A DNA stretch of 20,120 nucleotides from NCBI GenBank assembly GCA_964502665.1, contig CAZCXP010000030.1, positions 1 through 20,120 on the forward strand, in the 5' to 3' direction. The position numbers were made by a program, and so were the translations under genes. Below the pieces are notes generated by a model. It saw only the letters and a program-made list of their open reading frames with translations, was not told where the DNA came from and made no database searches. Positions within the stretch are counted from its first letter, which is position 1, and every line of letters begins with the position of its first letter. The stretch is from SOKG01 sp964502665 (GTDB taxonomy: Bacteria; Chloroflexota; Dehalococcoidia; SZUA-161). This document shows positions 12,604-20,033 of this stretch, in pieces.

Positions 12604-12929
12604 ACACCCAGTATGTTCACTTGGAGATAGGTGAAGATGTACACGGGTTGGCCGGGTACTACACTCCACTCAAGGAACTTAGACTGCAGCAAAACGGCAG
12701 GGAAGTCCTCGTTGTAATCGGGATGTCTAACATCGAGTCCGCGTGCTGCGGGGGAGGCTCTTGTGGTTACGCCATTGTCCCTGGATACATTGTGACCTGG
12801 AAAGAGGGGAAAAGCGAGTCAGGCTTCCCAGTATCACAGGTGGAACCCATTGAAGATGAGATGACCAAGCGTGAGATTGCGAAAACTATCAGGGAAACCG
12901 AGTCCATATTCAACATCGACTTCTGGTAA
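12600..12929 (+). CDS. Small Cys-motif protein of unknown function
   Basis: The 109-residue protein starts at an ATG with a near-perfect AGGAGGTGA just upstream, overlapping the preceding tiny ORF by four bases. The striking segment is SACCGGGSCGYAIVPGYIV (48-66), with C49, C50 and C55 in a glycine-rich turn, which could bind a metal or cluster or form a redox pair. The N-terminal part is beta-like (REVLVVIGMSN). The C-terminus is a charged helix (DEMTKREIAKTIRETESI) ending in FNIDFW. There is no signal peptide. I do not recognise a named family. Close packing with the next two genes suggests a joint function. Confidence 0.65.
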   Translation: MNTQYVHLEIGEDVHGLAGYYTPLKELRLQQNGREVLVVIGMSNIESACCGGGSCGYAIVPGYIVTWKEGKSESGFPVSQVEPIEDEMTKREIAKTIRETESIFNIDFW

Positions 12930-12965
12930 TTGTGGTAAAGTCAAAAAGGGAAGCGGGGTAAGAGC

Positions 12966-13625
12966 ATGGCAAAGAAACTGGGAAAAATAGAGAAACCTCC
13001 GGTGGAGAAATACAGCAAGGGGAGGAAGCTGCTCTTTGTACCACTTCTGTTCTCTCCTCCCGACCCTGAGGATGATTTTGTGCAAAAAGCTCGCAAGTAC
13101 TGGGATGAAGTCGAGTCTCATGTAACCAATCTGGAATCGAAACTCGGCAGCGTGAGCAAGGTATTTCACGAGCTGGTACCATTGGGTGGGGAAGAAGGGA
13201 GCAAAGTCATCGAGCAACTGAACAGCGGAAGCTATCAGATTGTTCGAGCGAGGCTGGACAAAGGCGCCGAGGTGCAGCCAGTTGAGGATATCGAGCTGCT
13301 AACGGAGTTTATGGACTGGAGCAGATGTTTGTCAGTCGGTTTACAAAACCAGAAGGTGCTTACCAAGGTCTATAAGTCGTATTCAGAGGTTCGCTCGAGA
13401 AGGAACAAGGACATGGCAAAGAAAATAGACGAAACCTTGAAAGAGGCAGATATCGGAATATTGCTGATGAGGGAAGGCCATCAGGTTCAGTTTCCCACCG
13501 ACATAGAGGTGTTCTACGTTGCTCCCCCCGGACTGGATGAGATTAAGCGCTGGCTCAGAGCTCGCGAGGAAGAGCTTGAGACCCCAACGGACGAGGAGTC
13601 TAAGGATAAGGACTCAGTGGAGTAG
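12966..13625 (+). CDS. Conserved unknown protein, 219 residues
   Basis: ATG at 12966 is preceded by GGGG seven bases upstream. The protein is soluble with three visible regions: a basic N-terminus (MAKKLGKIEKPPVEKYSKGR) leading to a hydrophobic strand (KLLFVPLLFSPPD), a long helical core (about 38-150), and a compact C-terminal segment MREGHQVQFPTDIEVFYVAP (168-187) followed by LDEIKRWLRAREEE and an acidic tail. The EGHQVQFP...FYVAPPxLDEIKRW pattern looks strongly constrained and I believe it recurs in uncharacterised Chloroflexota proteins, but I cannot name a function. Its stop is 2 bp before the macro-domain gene, so the two are very likely co-translated. Confidence 0.7.
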   Translation: MAKKLGKIEKPPVEKYSKGRKLLFVPLLFSPPDPEDDFVQKARKYWDEVESHVTNLESKLGSVSKVFHELVPLGGEEGSKVIEQLNSGSYQIVRARLDKGAEVQPVEDIELLTEFMDWSRCLSVGLQNQKVLTKVYKSYSEVRSRRNKDMAKKIDETLKEADIGILLMREGHQVQFPTDIEVFYVAPPGLDEIKRWLRAREEELETPTDEESKDKDSVE

Positions 13626-13627
13626 CT

Positions 13628-14176
13628 GTGGAGCTAACCATCAACAAGACCAGGCTCTCCATAGTACAAGGCGACATCACTGCGCAGGCAACGGATGCCA
13701 TCGTTAATGCTGCCAACCCCGGCCTTATGGGTGGCGGCGGCGTTGATGGTGCTATCCACCGAGCGGGAGGGCCGGGCATCCTCGAGGAATGCCGGCAAAT
13801 ACGAGCGGAAAGGGGACGGCTACCTACGGGGCAAGCGGTCATCACCACGGGGGGGAAGCTCAAGGCACGCCATGTTATTCACACCGTAGGTCCTGTGTGG
13901 CATGGCGGTAACCAGGGAGAAGAGGAGCTTCTCGCCAGCGCTTACCGGGAGAGCCTGAAGCTGGCGGTCGAACGAGGCCTGAGAAGCGTCTCCTTTCCTT
14001 CGATAAGCACCGGTGCCTATGGATATCCGGTCGGGCCTGCTGCCAGGGTCGCCCTGCAGACGGTCATCGATTTCCTTTCCCGGGACGAGTCACTGGAAGA
14101 GGTGGTCTTCGTTCTCTTCGATTCCGCAACCCACCGTATCTATGCAGAGACCCTTCGTGAACTGGCGCCGAAGTGA
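13628..14176 (+). CDS. Macro-domain protein (ADP-ribose / O-acetyl-ADP-ribose hydrolase type)
   Basis: The 182 residues form one macro domain. QGDIT with D16 contacts the adenine in this family. IVNAANPGLMGGGGVDGAIH (25-44) holds the NAAN and catalytic-loop residues N30 and D40, and SISTGAYGYPVG (126-137) is the phosphate loop. The GGGGVDGAIH signature places it in the MacroD/YmdB-like group, whose members hydrolyse O-acetyl-ADP-ribose (the sirtuin by-product) or remove mono-ADP-ribose from proteins. The GTG start at 13628 has GTGGAG just upstream. It is flanked by an unknown gene 2 bp before and a deacetylase-like gene 12 bp after, which hints at a protein-deacylation or ADP-ribosylation theme. 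Confidence 0.92.
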   Translation: MELTINKTRLSIVQGDITAQATDAIVNAANPGLMGGGGVDGAIHRAGGPGILEECRQIRAERGRLPTGQAVITTGGKLKARHVIHTVGPVWHGGNQGEEELLASAYRESLKLAVERGLRSVSFPSISTGAYGYPVGPAARVALQTVIDFLSRDESLEEVVFVLFDSATHRIYAETLRELAPK

Positions 14177-14188
14177 GGATAACCTGCG

Positions 14189-14938
14189 ATGAAGATAGTC
14201 TACCACCCCCGTTATGAGGAGGTTTATGCCGGCGACCCTGCCGCCAAGGCCGGTCGCATGGAGAGCATTCTGAAAGATGTCTCGCCTCAGTTCGAGCTGG
14301 TTACCCCAGAGCCGGCGTCTACTGCCGATATAGAGCTCGCCCATTCCAACTGGCATATTGCAGACATTCAGAGGTCGCCGGAGATATATGAGGTCGCCCT
14401 GCTGGCCGCAGGTGGAGCCATAAAGGCAGCCGAGATGGCTGTAAGCGGAGAGCCAGCGTTCGGCCTCATAAGGCCTCCCGGCCATCATGCCAGCCCGGAC
14501 CACTGCTGGGGATTCTGCTTCTTCAACAACGTGGCTATCTCCATAGCCAGGCTCAGGCAAGAGGGCATTATCAACACGGCGGTGATACTGGATATAGACC
14601 TCCATTTTGGCGACGGCACAGAGAATATCTTCAGCAACGTGCCTGAGGTAACCTACTTCCATCCCGAGGACAGGGGAAGACAGGGGTTTGTAGACAGCAT
14701 CTCGCATTTCCTGGGCGATCAGAGCGCAGATGTGATCGCTGTCTCCGCCGGTTTTGACCGGCACGAGGAGGACTGGGGAGGGCAACTGAAGACCGAGGAT
14801 TACCTCACCATTGGACAGATGGTGAAGGAATTCGCTGAGAGGGTGTGCCAGGGAAGACGGTATGGCGTCCTCGAAGGCGGATACAACCATGTTGTTCTGG
14901 GAAGGAATGTTAGAGCCTTCGTTGAAGGTTTGAGCTAG
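14189..14938 (+). CDS. Histone-deacetylase-superfamily amidohydrolase, short form
   Basis: Zinc-dependent deacetylase fold; relatives remove acetyl groups from lysines, polyamines or short acyl amides. Motifs in order: IRPPGHHASPDHCWGFCFFN with the proton-relay pair H99/H100, ILDIDLHFGDGT with zinc ligands D137 and H139, SAGFDRHEED with zinc ligand D190, and EGGYN with the transition-state Tyr232. All key residues are present, but the protein is only 249 residues, against roughly 300-370 for AcuC or acetylpolyamine amidohydrolases. The span between the zinc motif and SAGFD is about 45 residues, clearly shortened, and the N-terminal region is brief. GAGG lies ten bases before the ATG. Substrate unknown; protein deacylation beside a macro domain is inference. 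Confidence 0.9.
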   Translation: MKIVYHPRYEEVYAGDPAAKAGRMESILKDVSPQFELVTPEPASTADIELAHSNWHIADIQRSPEIYEVALLAAGGAIKAAEMAVSGEPAFGLIRPPGHHASPDHCWGFCFFNNVAISIARLRQEGIINTAVILDIDLHFGDGTENIFSNVPEVTYFHPEDRGRQGFVDSISHFLGDQSADVIAVSAGFDRHEEDWGGQLKTEDYLTIGQMVKEFAERVCQGRRYGVLEGGYNHVVLGRNVRAFVEGLS

Positions 14939-14995
14939 TCTTTAGCTCGATCAACCAGTTCCACTTGCCGCAGCCACCGGGTGGAGAGAGGGTAG

Positions 14996-16165
14996 ATGGC
15001 ACTGAATTTCGATTTGACTGAGGAGCAGAATCTCACACGTCAGGCCGTTCGCGAGTTCGCCGAAAGGGAGATCGCCCCAGCCGCCCAGGGGCTGGACGAA
15101 AGGGAGGAGTTCTCTGTTGAGTTAACAAAGAAGATGGCCAGCATTGGGCTTCTGGGCTGCTGCGTCTCGGAGAAATACGGTGGATCCAACATGGGATACA
15201 TCTCGTATATCATTGCCGTAGAGGAGTTAGCGAGGGTAGATGGTTCTCAAGCCGCCACAGTCGCTGCCGCCAACTCACTCGGCATTGGACCGATATACAG
15301 CTTTGGAAACAAAAAGCAGAAGGAGGAATGGCTTCCAAGACTGTGTGCCGGAGAGATCCTCGCAGCCTTTGGCCTGACGGAACCGAATGCTGGCTCCGAT
15401 GCCGGAAGCTCTCAAACTACGGCTGAGCTGAGGGGCGACCGTTGGATCATCAATGGGAGCAAAATCTTCATCACCAACTCGGCTTCTTCACTGACAGGAG
15501 TCATTATCGTTCAAGGCGTTACGGGACGGCGCGGCGATGGAAAGGCGGAGCTGAGCTGCCTGCTTGTTCCCGCGGCTGCGGCTGGCTTGACGGCCAGGGA
15601 GATGAAGGGGAAGATGATGTGGCGGGGGGCCGATACGGGCGAGCTTTTCTTTGATGATTGCGCCGTGCCTCGGGAGAATCTCCTGGGCAAAAGAGGAGAT
15701 GGGTTCCACCAGATGCTTTCCACCCTGGATAGGGGCCGGCTGAGCATCGCTGCCATGGGGCTTGGGGGTTCCCAGGGGGCCTTCGAACTCGCCCTTCAGT
15801 ATGCCAACTCGCGCATCCAATTTGGCCGGCCCATCGGTTCGTTTCAGGTCAACGCTTTTAAGCTGGCAGACATGGCCCTTGAAATCGAGCTCGCCAGGAA
15901 CCTGCTCTACAAGGCGTGCTGGCTCTTGGAGAACGACCGCCCCTTTACCCGGGAGGCGGCCATGGCCAAGCTGTACTGTTCTGAGGCGATGCATCGATGT
16001 GTGCATCATGCCGTGCAGCTTCACGGAGGGTACGGGCTGATGAAAGATTACAGGGTCGAAAGACTGTATCGAGACCAGAGGCTTCTCGAGATCGGCGAGG
16101 GGACATCGGAGGTGCTACGAATCATAATCGCTCGCAATATCGGCGTTGCAGGAAGGGCAATGTAG
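14996..16165 (+). CDS. Acyl-CoA dehydrogenase
   Basis: FAD enzyme introducing a trans-2,3 double bond into an acyl-CoA, passing electrons to ETF. The 389 residues match the short- or branched-chain family. Signatures: FGLTEPNAGSDAG (125-137) of the FAD/acyl-CoA site, WIINGSKIFITNS (150-162), RIQFGRPIGSFQ (273-284), QLHGGYGLMKDY (341-352), and the catalytic glutamate E368 in LEIGEGTSEVLR. GAGAGGG precedes the ATG by a few bases. It starts the CoA-thioester part of the run, 57 bp after the deacetylase gene and 20 bp before the thiolase homologue. Chain length and substrate cannot be told from sequence alone. Confidence 0.95.
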   Translation: MALNFDLTEEQNLTRQAVREFAEREIAPAAQGLDEREEFSVELTKKMASIGLLGCCVSEKYGGSNMGYISYIIAVEELARVDGSQAATVAAANSLGIGPIYSFGNKKQKEEWLPRLCAGEILAAFGLTEPNAGSDAGSSQTTAELRGDRWIINGSKIFITNSASSLTGVIIVQGVTGRRGDGKAELSCLLVPAAAAGLTAREMKGKMMWRGADTGELFFDDCAVPRENLLGKRGDGFHQMLSTLDRGRLSIAAMGLGGSQGAFELALQYANSRIQFGRPIGSFQVNAFKLADMALEIELARNLLYKACWLLENDRPFTREAAMAKLYCSEAMHRCVHHAVQLHGGYGLMKDYRVERLYRDQRLLEIGEGTSEVLRIIIARNIGVAGRAM

Positions 16166-16185
16166 GAAGGAGCCAGAGGGTAGTT

Positions 16186-17382
16186 ATGGCGAGAAAGGTG
16201 GGCATAGTCGGTGCAGGGGTTACCCCATTTAGAGGCCGATGGGTAGAGAAGACGTACTATGAGTTGGCGCAGATGGCTGCCATGAGCGCTATGCAGGATG
16301 CCGGCCTGGAACCAAAGGACGTGGATGCAGCGTTTTTCGGCATCTACAACGACATCTTCGAGAGGACCTGTATTCCTGAGCACCCTCTGCAGGGCATAGT
16401 AGGCCTCCAGAACAAGTTTGGCATCCGCATCTCCAATGGCGGAGCTACCGGCGCCTACACGATGTCGGCTGCTCATGCCTTTTTGGCAGCAGAGAGGTTC
16501 AACACCGCCTTAGTCTTGGGGGTTGAGAAGGCAACGGACTGCTTCGACTTCACGTCGATGTCGGCTACCCCAGAGGTGATCAAGACGATCGGCTGGTCAG
16601 GCGACAGTTTCTTTGAGCAGAAGATAGGCTGGTCAGCTTCGGACAGCTACGCCGAGGTGGTGCTGGCCTATATGGACGAGCATCCAGGGGACCTGAAGCC
16701 GGAGGTCACCGCCCAGATCTCAGCGCTACTCAGCCAGCAGGTCAAAAGCAATCCCTATGCCCAGAGGCAGTTTGATCAGGTAACCCCTGAAGAGGTGATG
16801 AACTCCAGACTTGTGGTCTATCCATTCAAGGAGCTGGAGATCTGCGTTTACACTGAAGGCGCTGCTGCCCTCGTCCTTGCCGAGGAGGAAACAGCCAAGG
16901 CCATTTCCAGAAATACCGGCCAACCTGTGGTCTGGATAACAGGCGTGGGAGAAGCCAATGAGCATTCCTTTGCCGGTAAGAACCAGAAGGTGATGTCGCG
17001 AATAATCTCTGACTACTTGGCTTCTCATCGCTCGTATGAGATGGCTGGAATAGAAGACCCGCTAAAGGCGATTGACATCGTGGAGCTTCACGACGCCTTC
17101 GTGCATCAGCTCGAGATCAGTATGGCCGAGTTCGGCTTTGTTCCTTTGGGCAGGGGTGACGCCTTAGTGGAGGAGGGGATGATGACACCGGGGGGCAAGC
17201 TCCTGGTGAACCCCTGTGGTGGGCTCATCTACTGCGGGCACGCCGTTGGGGCCAGCAACATAATGTCCGCCTGGTCCGCCAGGAACGAGCTCATCAAGAG
17301 GAAGCTCCGGGCGGCTCTTGTCCACGGCACCGGCAGCACCATTGCCCAATACGCAGCCTGCCTGATTCTTGAACACGAATAA
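16186..17382 (+). CDS. SCP2-type thiolase homologue lacking the nucleophilic cysteine, possible acyl-CoA aldolase
   Basis: The 398 residues have a complete thiolase fold. I start at ATG 16186 (MARKVGIVGAGVTPFRG, the standard beginning) with GAGGG upstream; the open frame extends further 5' only inside the dehydrogenase gene. In SCP2-type thiolases the nucleophile sits in a CATG-like motif; here it reads NGGATGA with Gly86, so covalent acyl transfer by that Cys is not possible. The histidines are kept: HDAF (H302) and CGGLIYCGHAVGASN (H352). Cys-less homologues such as Ltp2 are retro-aldolases that act together with a DUF35 protein, and the next gene encodes a DUF35 protein. The aldolase role is inference; a non-catalytic or lipid-transfer role is the alternative. 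Confidence 0.88.
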   Translation: MARKVGIVGAGVTPFRGRWVEKTYYELAQMAAMSAMQDAGLEPKDVDAAFFGIYNDIFERTCIPEHPLQGIVGLQNKFGIRISNGGATGAYTMSAAHAFLAAERFNTALVLGVEKATDCFDFTSMSATPEVIKTIGWSGDSFFEQKIGWSASDSYAEVVLAYMDEHPGDLKPEVTAQISALLSQQVKSNPYAQRQFDQVTPEEVMNSRLVVYPFKELEICVYTEGAAALVLAEEETAKAISRNTGQPVVWITGVGEANEHSFAGKNQKVMSRIISDYLASHRSYEMAGIEDPLKAIDIVELHDAFVHQLEISMAEFGFVPLGRGDALVEEGMMTPGGKLLVNPCGGLIYCGHAVGASNIMSAWSARNELIKRKLRAALVHGTGSTIAQYAACLILEHE

Positions 17383-17401
17383 GAGCAAGGGGGATATGGC
17401 T

Positions 17402-18391
17402 ATGGCACAGAAGAAAGTAATACCGCCTGAATATATACCAGATGTCGATCGCAGGACGATAAACATTGCTGGCAAAGACTACCTGGAGGTGAACGATGCC
17501 ATGTTCACCTTCTACCGGAGAACCGCAGGCGAGCTGTCACCGTTCTTCCTTGCGCTGCGCGACGAGAAGAAGGTGTTGGGGTGCAGGTGTATGAAATGCG
17601 GCCTAGTGAGGGTGCCGCCGTTCATGACCAGGTGCCCGGACTGCAATTTTGCGCCCACAGAGCTGGTCGAGGTGGAGCAGGTGGGCATAATGAATAGTAC
17701 CCCGCCCATTACCTATTTCGCCACCTCCATGTTTCAACACATGGCTCCCTTCGGTAGAGGCCGAGTCATCTTGAGAGGAGCGGACACAGCCCTGAGCATA
17801 CTCATCTACACTACCACGGGCATCTTAGTACCGGGGCTGGTCACAAAGGGCACCGAGGTGAAAGTCATCTTCAGGGACAACCGCATCGGTGAGATCGCCG
17901 ATATCTTCTGCGTCCCCACTTCTGAGCTGACCACGGAGCAGATCGCCAAGAAAGGGCTTCAGGAGTCGGAGCTAGACTGGGGGGCTGCTGTAGAACCCCA
18001 GCTTCCTACGGCCGATGACAGTGATGTAGCTGCCTACAAGGATGCTCTCAAGGAGCTGCAGGCCATCGCCGCGCAAATGAACGAGACGGAGCGAGCGCGC
18101 AAGGATATCGCCGGCTGGAAGCGGAGCATACAGGTTAAGACCAAGGGTGGTCAGTTCGCCATTGAAATCGACGATGGATACATCAGGATGGAGGAGAAAG
18201 CCCTTGAGGCGCCAGACTTTGTGATGGTCTGTGAGGACCCCAGAACCCTCCTTGATGGCCTGGCCTACAAGGGTGCCCTCACCGACTCCATTATCATGAG
18301 GAAGCTCTGGATCAGCAAGAATATGGAGTTCACCACCATTTTCAAGCTGGATAGGATGGCACGATCCCTGGCCAGGGCCAGGAAGACATGA
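17402..18391 (+). CDS. DUF35 (zinc ribbon + OB fold) protein fused to an SCP2 domain
   Basis: Of two close starts, ATG 17402 has AGGGGG eight bases upstream, whereas ATG 17396 is too close to it; I use 17402 (329 residues). Residues 30-175 form the DUF35 module: an N-terminal helix (YRRTAGELSPFFLALRDEKK), a zinc ribbon with C63-x2-C66 and C78-x2-C81, then an OB fold (ITYFATSMFQHMAPF ... VLVK-like strands). Residues about 215-325 match an SCP2 sterol-carrier domain (GGQFAIEIDDGYIRMEEK, PDFVMVCEDP, ILWIxKN-type helix, FKLDRMARS). DUF35 proteins partner thiolase-like enzymes and channel or stabilise acyl-CoA intermediates. The SCP2 domain, normally fused to the thiolase in eukaryotic SCPx, is here on the partner. 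It follows the thiolase homologue after 19 bp. Confidence 0.87.
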   Translation: MAQKKVIPPEYIPDVDRRTINIAGKDYLEVNDAMFTFYRRTAGELSPFFLALRDEKKVLGCRCMKCGLVRVPPFMTRCPDCNFAPTELVEVEQVGIMNSTPPITYFATSMFQHMAPFGRGRVILRGADTALSILIYTTTGILVPGLVTKGTEVKVIFRDNRIGEIADIFCVPTSELTTEQIAKKGLQESELDWGAAVEPQLPTADDSDVAAYKDALKELQAIAAQMNETERARKDIAGWKRSIQVKTKGGQFAIEIDDGYIRMEEKALEAPDFVMVCEDPRTLLDGLAYKGALTDSIIMRKLWISKNMEFTTIFKLDRMARSLARARKT

Positions 18392-18419
18392 CACCACCTG
18401 CGCCACTGTGTATGGCGAC

Positions 18420-18448
18420 TTTACAAATCCCACTCCCGGTATTACTAT
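18420..18448 (+). promoter_or_regulatory. Candidate internal promoter before the BKACE gene
   Basis: TTTACA (18420-18425), a 17-bp spacer and TACTAT (18443-18448), 5/6 and 4/6 matches. It lies in the 171-bp gap, the longest in the plus-strand run. A CCGAAG-CGTT-CTTCGG hairpin (18514-18529) lies in the resulting leader, 33 bp before the start codon. Confidence 0.35.
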
Positions 18449-18562
18449 AGGGCAGCCTGTACCACAAGCCCAGGCAAGATGTCTCGCGTTCGGATGTATG
18501 CTCATCGTGTTGACCGAAGCGTTCTTCGGAGAGCCCTCGTCTAGATTCGAAGGAGACAAGCT

Positions 18563-19489
18563 GTGGAGAAGTTCATAGTCACCGCAGCTATCACCGGTAG
18601 CATCCACACCCCGACCATGTCTCCTTATTTGCCGATCACGCCCCGTCAAATCGCCGATGAGGCGGTCCGCGCCCACGAAGCCGGCGCTGCAGTGGCTCAT
18701 ATTCATGTGCGCAACCCTGAAAACGGGCAGCCTGCTCCCGATATCGAGCTGTTTCGGGAAGTGGTCACCGAGGTGAGAAGTAAGTGCAACATGGTTCTCT
18801 GCCTGACCACGGGTGGCGGCGCAGGTATGACTGTAGAGGAGCGGGAAAGGGTGGTGCCAGCTTTCAAACCAGAGCTGGCGTCGCTGAACTTCGGTTCCAC
18901 AAATTTCGGCCTGTTTCCCACTGCAGAAGCCTTCGAGGAGTTCAAGTACCCCTGGGAGAAACAATACCTGCAGCTAACGGAGGACTTCATCTTTCCCAAT
19001 ACGTTCAAGACTTTGCGGGAGTTCAGCCGGCTCTTCGCCGAGAACGACACAAAACCCGAGCTGGAGATATACGATCTGGGGATGATCAACAATGTCGCCT
19101 TCATGCTCCAGCGGTACAAGGAGAGCCTCAAGCGACCTGTTTACCTCCAGTTCGTTCTGGGCATCCTGGGCGGCGCGCCCGCGACGCCGGATACCCTGCT
19201 GTTTCTGTACAATAACGCTCGGGGGTTGATCGGTGATTTCGTCTGGTCGGTGTGCGCCGCCGGTCGCCATCAACTGCCTCTGTGCACTATGGCCTTGATC
19301 ATGGGGGGCAATGTCAGAGTCGGCCTTGAGGACAGCCTGTATGCTGGGAAAGGAGTCCTGGCCAAAAGCAATGCCGAACAGGTGGAGAGAATAGTCACCA
19401 TAGCCCGGCAGTTGAGCAAAGAGCCGGCCACACCAGACGAGGCCAGGGAGATCCTTGGGCTGAAGGGTCTGGAAAAAGTCAACTGGTAG
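18563..19489 (+). CDS. Beta-keto acid cleavage enzyme (BKACE, DUF849 family)
   Basis: Zinc enzyme of the Kce/BKACE family: a beta-keto acid plus acetyl-CoA gives acetoacetate and a new acyl-CoA. The 308 residues form the expected TIM barrel. Zinc ligands H46 and H48 are in AHIHVRNPENGQ and E256 is in GNVRVGLEDSLY. LTTGGGAGMT, LNFGSTNFG, PELEIYD and CAAGRHQLPL are family landmarks. The GTG start has AGGAG seven bases upstream. Specificity is set by pocket residues I cannot assign, so the keto acid is unknown. In context it could recycle a beta-keto acid released by the upstream pathway and conserve the CoA thioester. It starts after a 171-bp gap, perhaps with its own promoter. Confidence 0.92.
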   Translation: MEKFIVTAAITGSIHTPTMSPYLPITPRQIADEAVRAHEAGAAVAHIHVRNPENGQPAPDIELFREVVTEVRSKCNMVLCLTTGGGAGMTVEERERVVPAFKPELASLNFGSTNFGLFPTAEAFEEFKYPWEKQYLQLTEDFIFPNTFKTLREFSRLFAENDTKPELEIYDLGMINNVAFMLQRYKESLKRPVYLQFVLGILGGAPATPDTLLFLYNNARGLIGDFVWSVCAAGRHQLPLCTMALIMGGNVRVGLEDSLYAGKGVLAKSNAEQVERIVTIARQLSKEPATPDEAREILGLKGLEKVNW

Positions 19490-19500
19490 AGGGAGACAAC

Positions 19501-19950
19501 ATGAGGTACTACGAAGATTTCGAAGTTGGTGATGTCGAGGTAACGAGGGCGAGGACGATCACAGAAGCGGACATCGTGAATTTTGCCGCTTTCAGCGGGG
19601 ACTGGTATCCACTTCATACCGATATCGAGTATGCGAAGAAGGGACCGTTCGGGGAGAGGATAGCTCACGGCATGCTGGTCCTTTCAGTAGCCACTGGGCT
19701 TATGCCCCTCTATGAGATGGCCATTGTTGCTTTCTACGGCATGGACAAGGTGAGGTTCACGGCGCCGACCAAGATCGGCGACACCATCCACGTGCAGTTG
19801 GAGGTTGCTGAGAAGCAGGACAAGGGTGACCTGGGCGGCGTCATCAGTCTGAAGGAGTCGGTCAAGAACCAGAGAGGCGAGGACATGGCGATCTCCACCA
19901 TGAAGGTGCTGCTCGCCAAGAAACCCAAGAACCGTAAGAAACGTGGGTAG
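19501..19950 (+). CDS. Single-domain MaoC-like enoyl-CoA hydratase
   Basis: A 149-residue hotdog protein of the (R)-specific enoyl-CoA hydratase group. The catalytic pair D34/H39 lies in SGDWYPLHTDIEYAKK, followed by FGERIAHGMLVLS, the typical substrate-tunnel motif, and VRFTAPTKIGDTI, the standard third element. It normally works as a homodimer, adding water to trans-2-enoyl-CoA. The lysine-rich tail (KKPKNRKKRG) is unusual for the family. AGGGAG precedes the ATG and the gap from BKACE is 11 bp, so the two are co-transcribed. With the double-hotdog enzyme at 11470, the cluster has two hydratases, suggesting two hydration or dehydration steps or substrates. Confidence 0.92.
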   Translation: MRYYEDFEVGDVEVTRARTITEADIVNFAAFSGDWYPLHTDIEYAKKGPFGERIAHGMLVLSVATGLMPLYEMAIVAFYGMDKVRFTAPTKIGDTIHVQLEVAEKQDKGDLGGVISLKESVKNQRGEDMAISTMKVLLAKKPKNRKKRG

Positions 19951-20033
19951 CGCCAGAACAGGATTTCACTCTCTCTATGGCTGTATCCTCGTGAAGGCCT
20001 GCAGACCGCTAACTGGATGAAGGAGCGCCAGAG

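Noticed and set aside
15997..16185. 63-residue N-terminal extension of the thiolase homologue
   Set aside because: It lies wholly within the acyl-CoA dehydrogenase gene and the family begins at MARKVGIVGAG.
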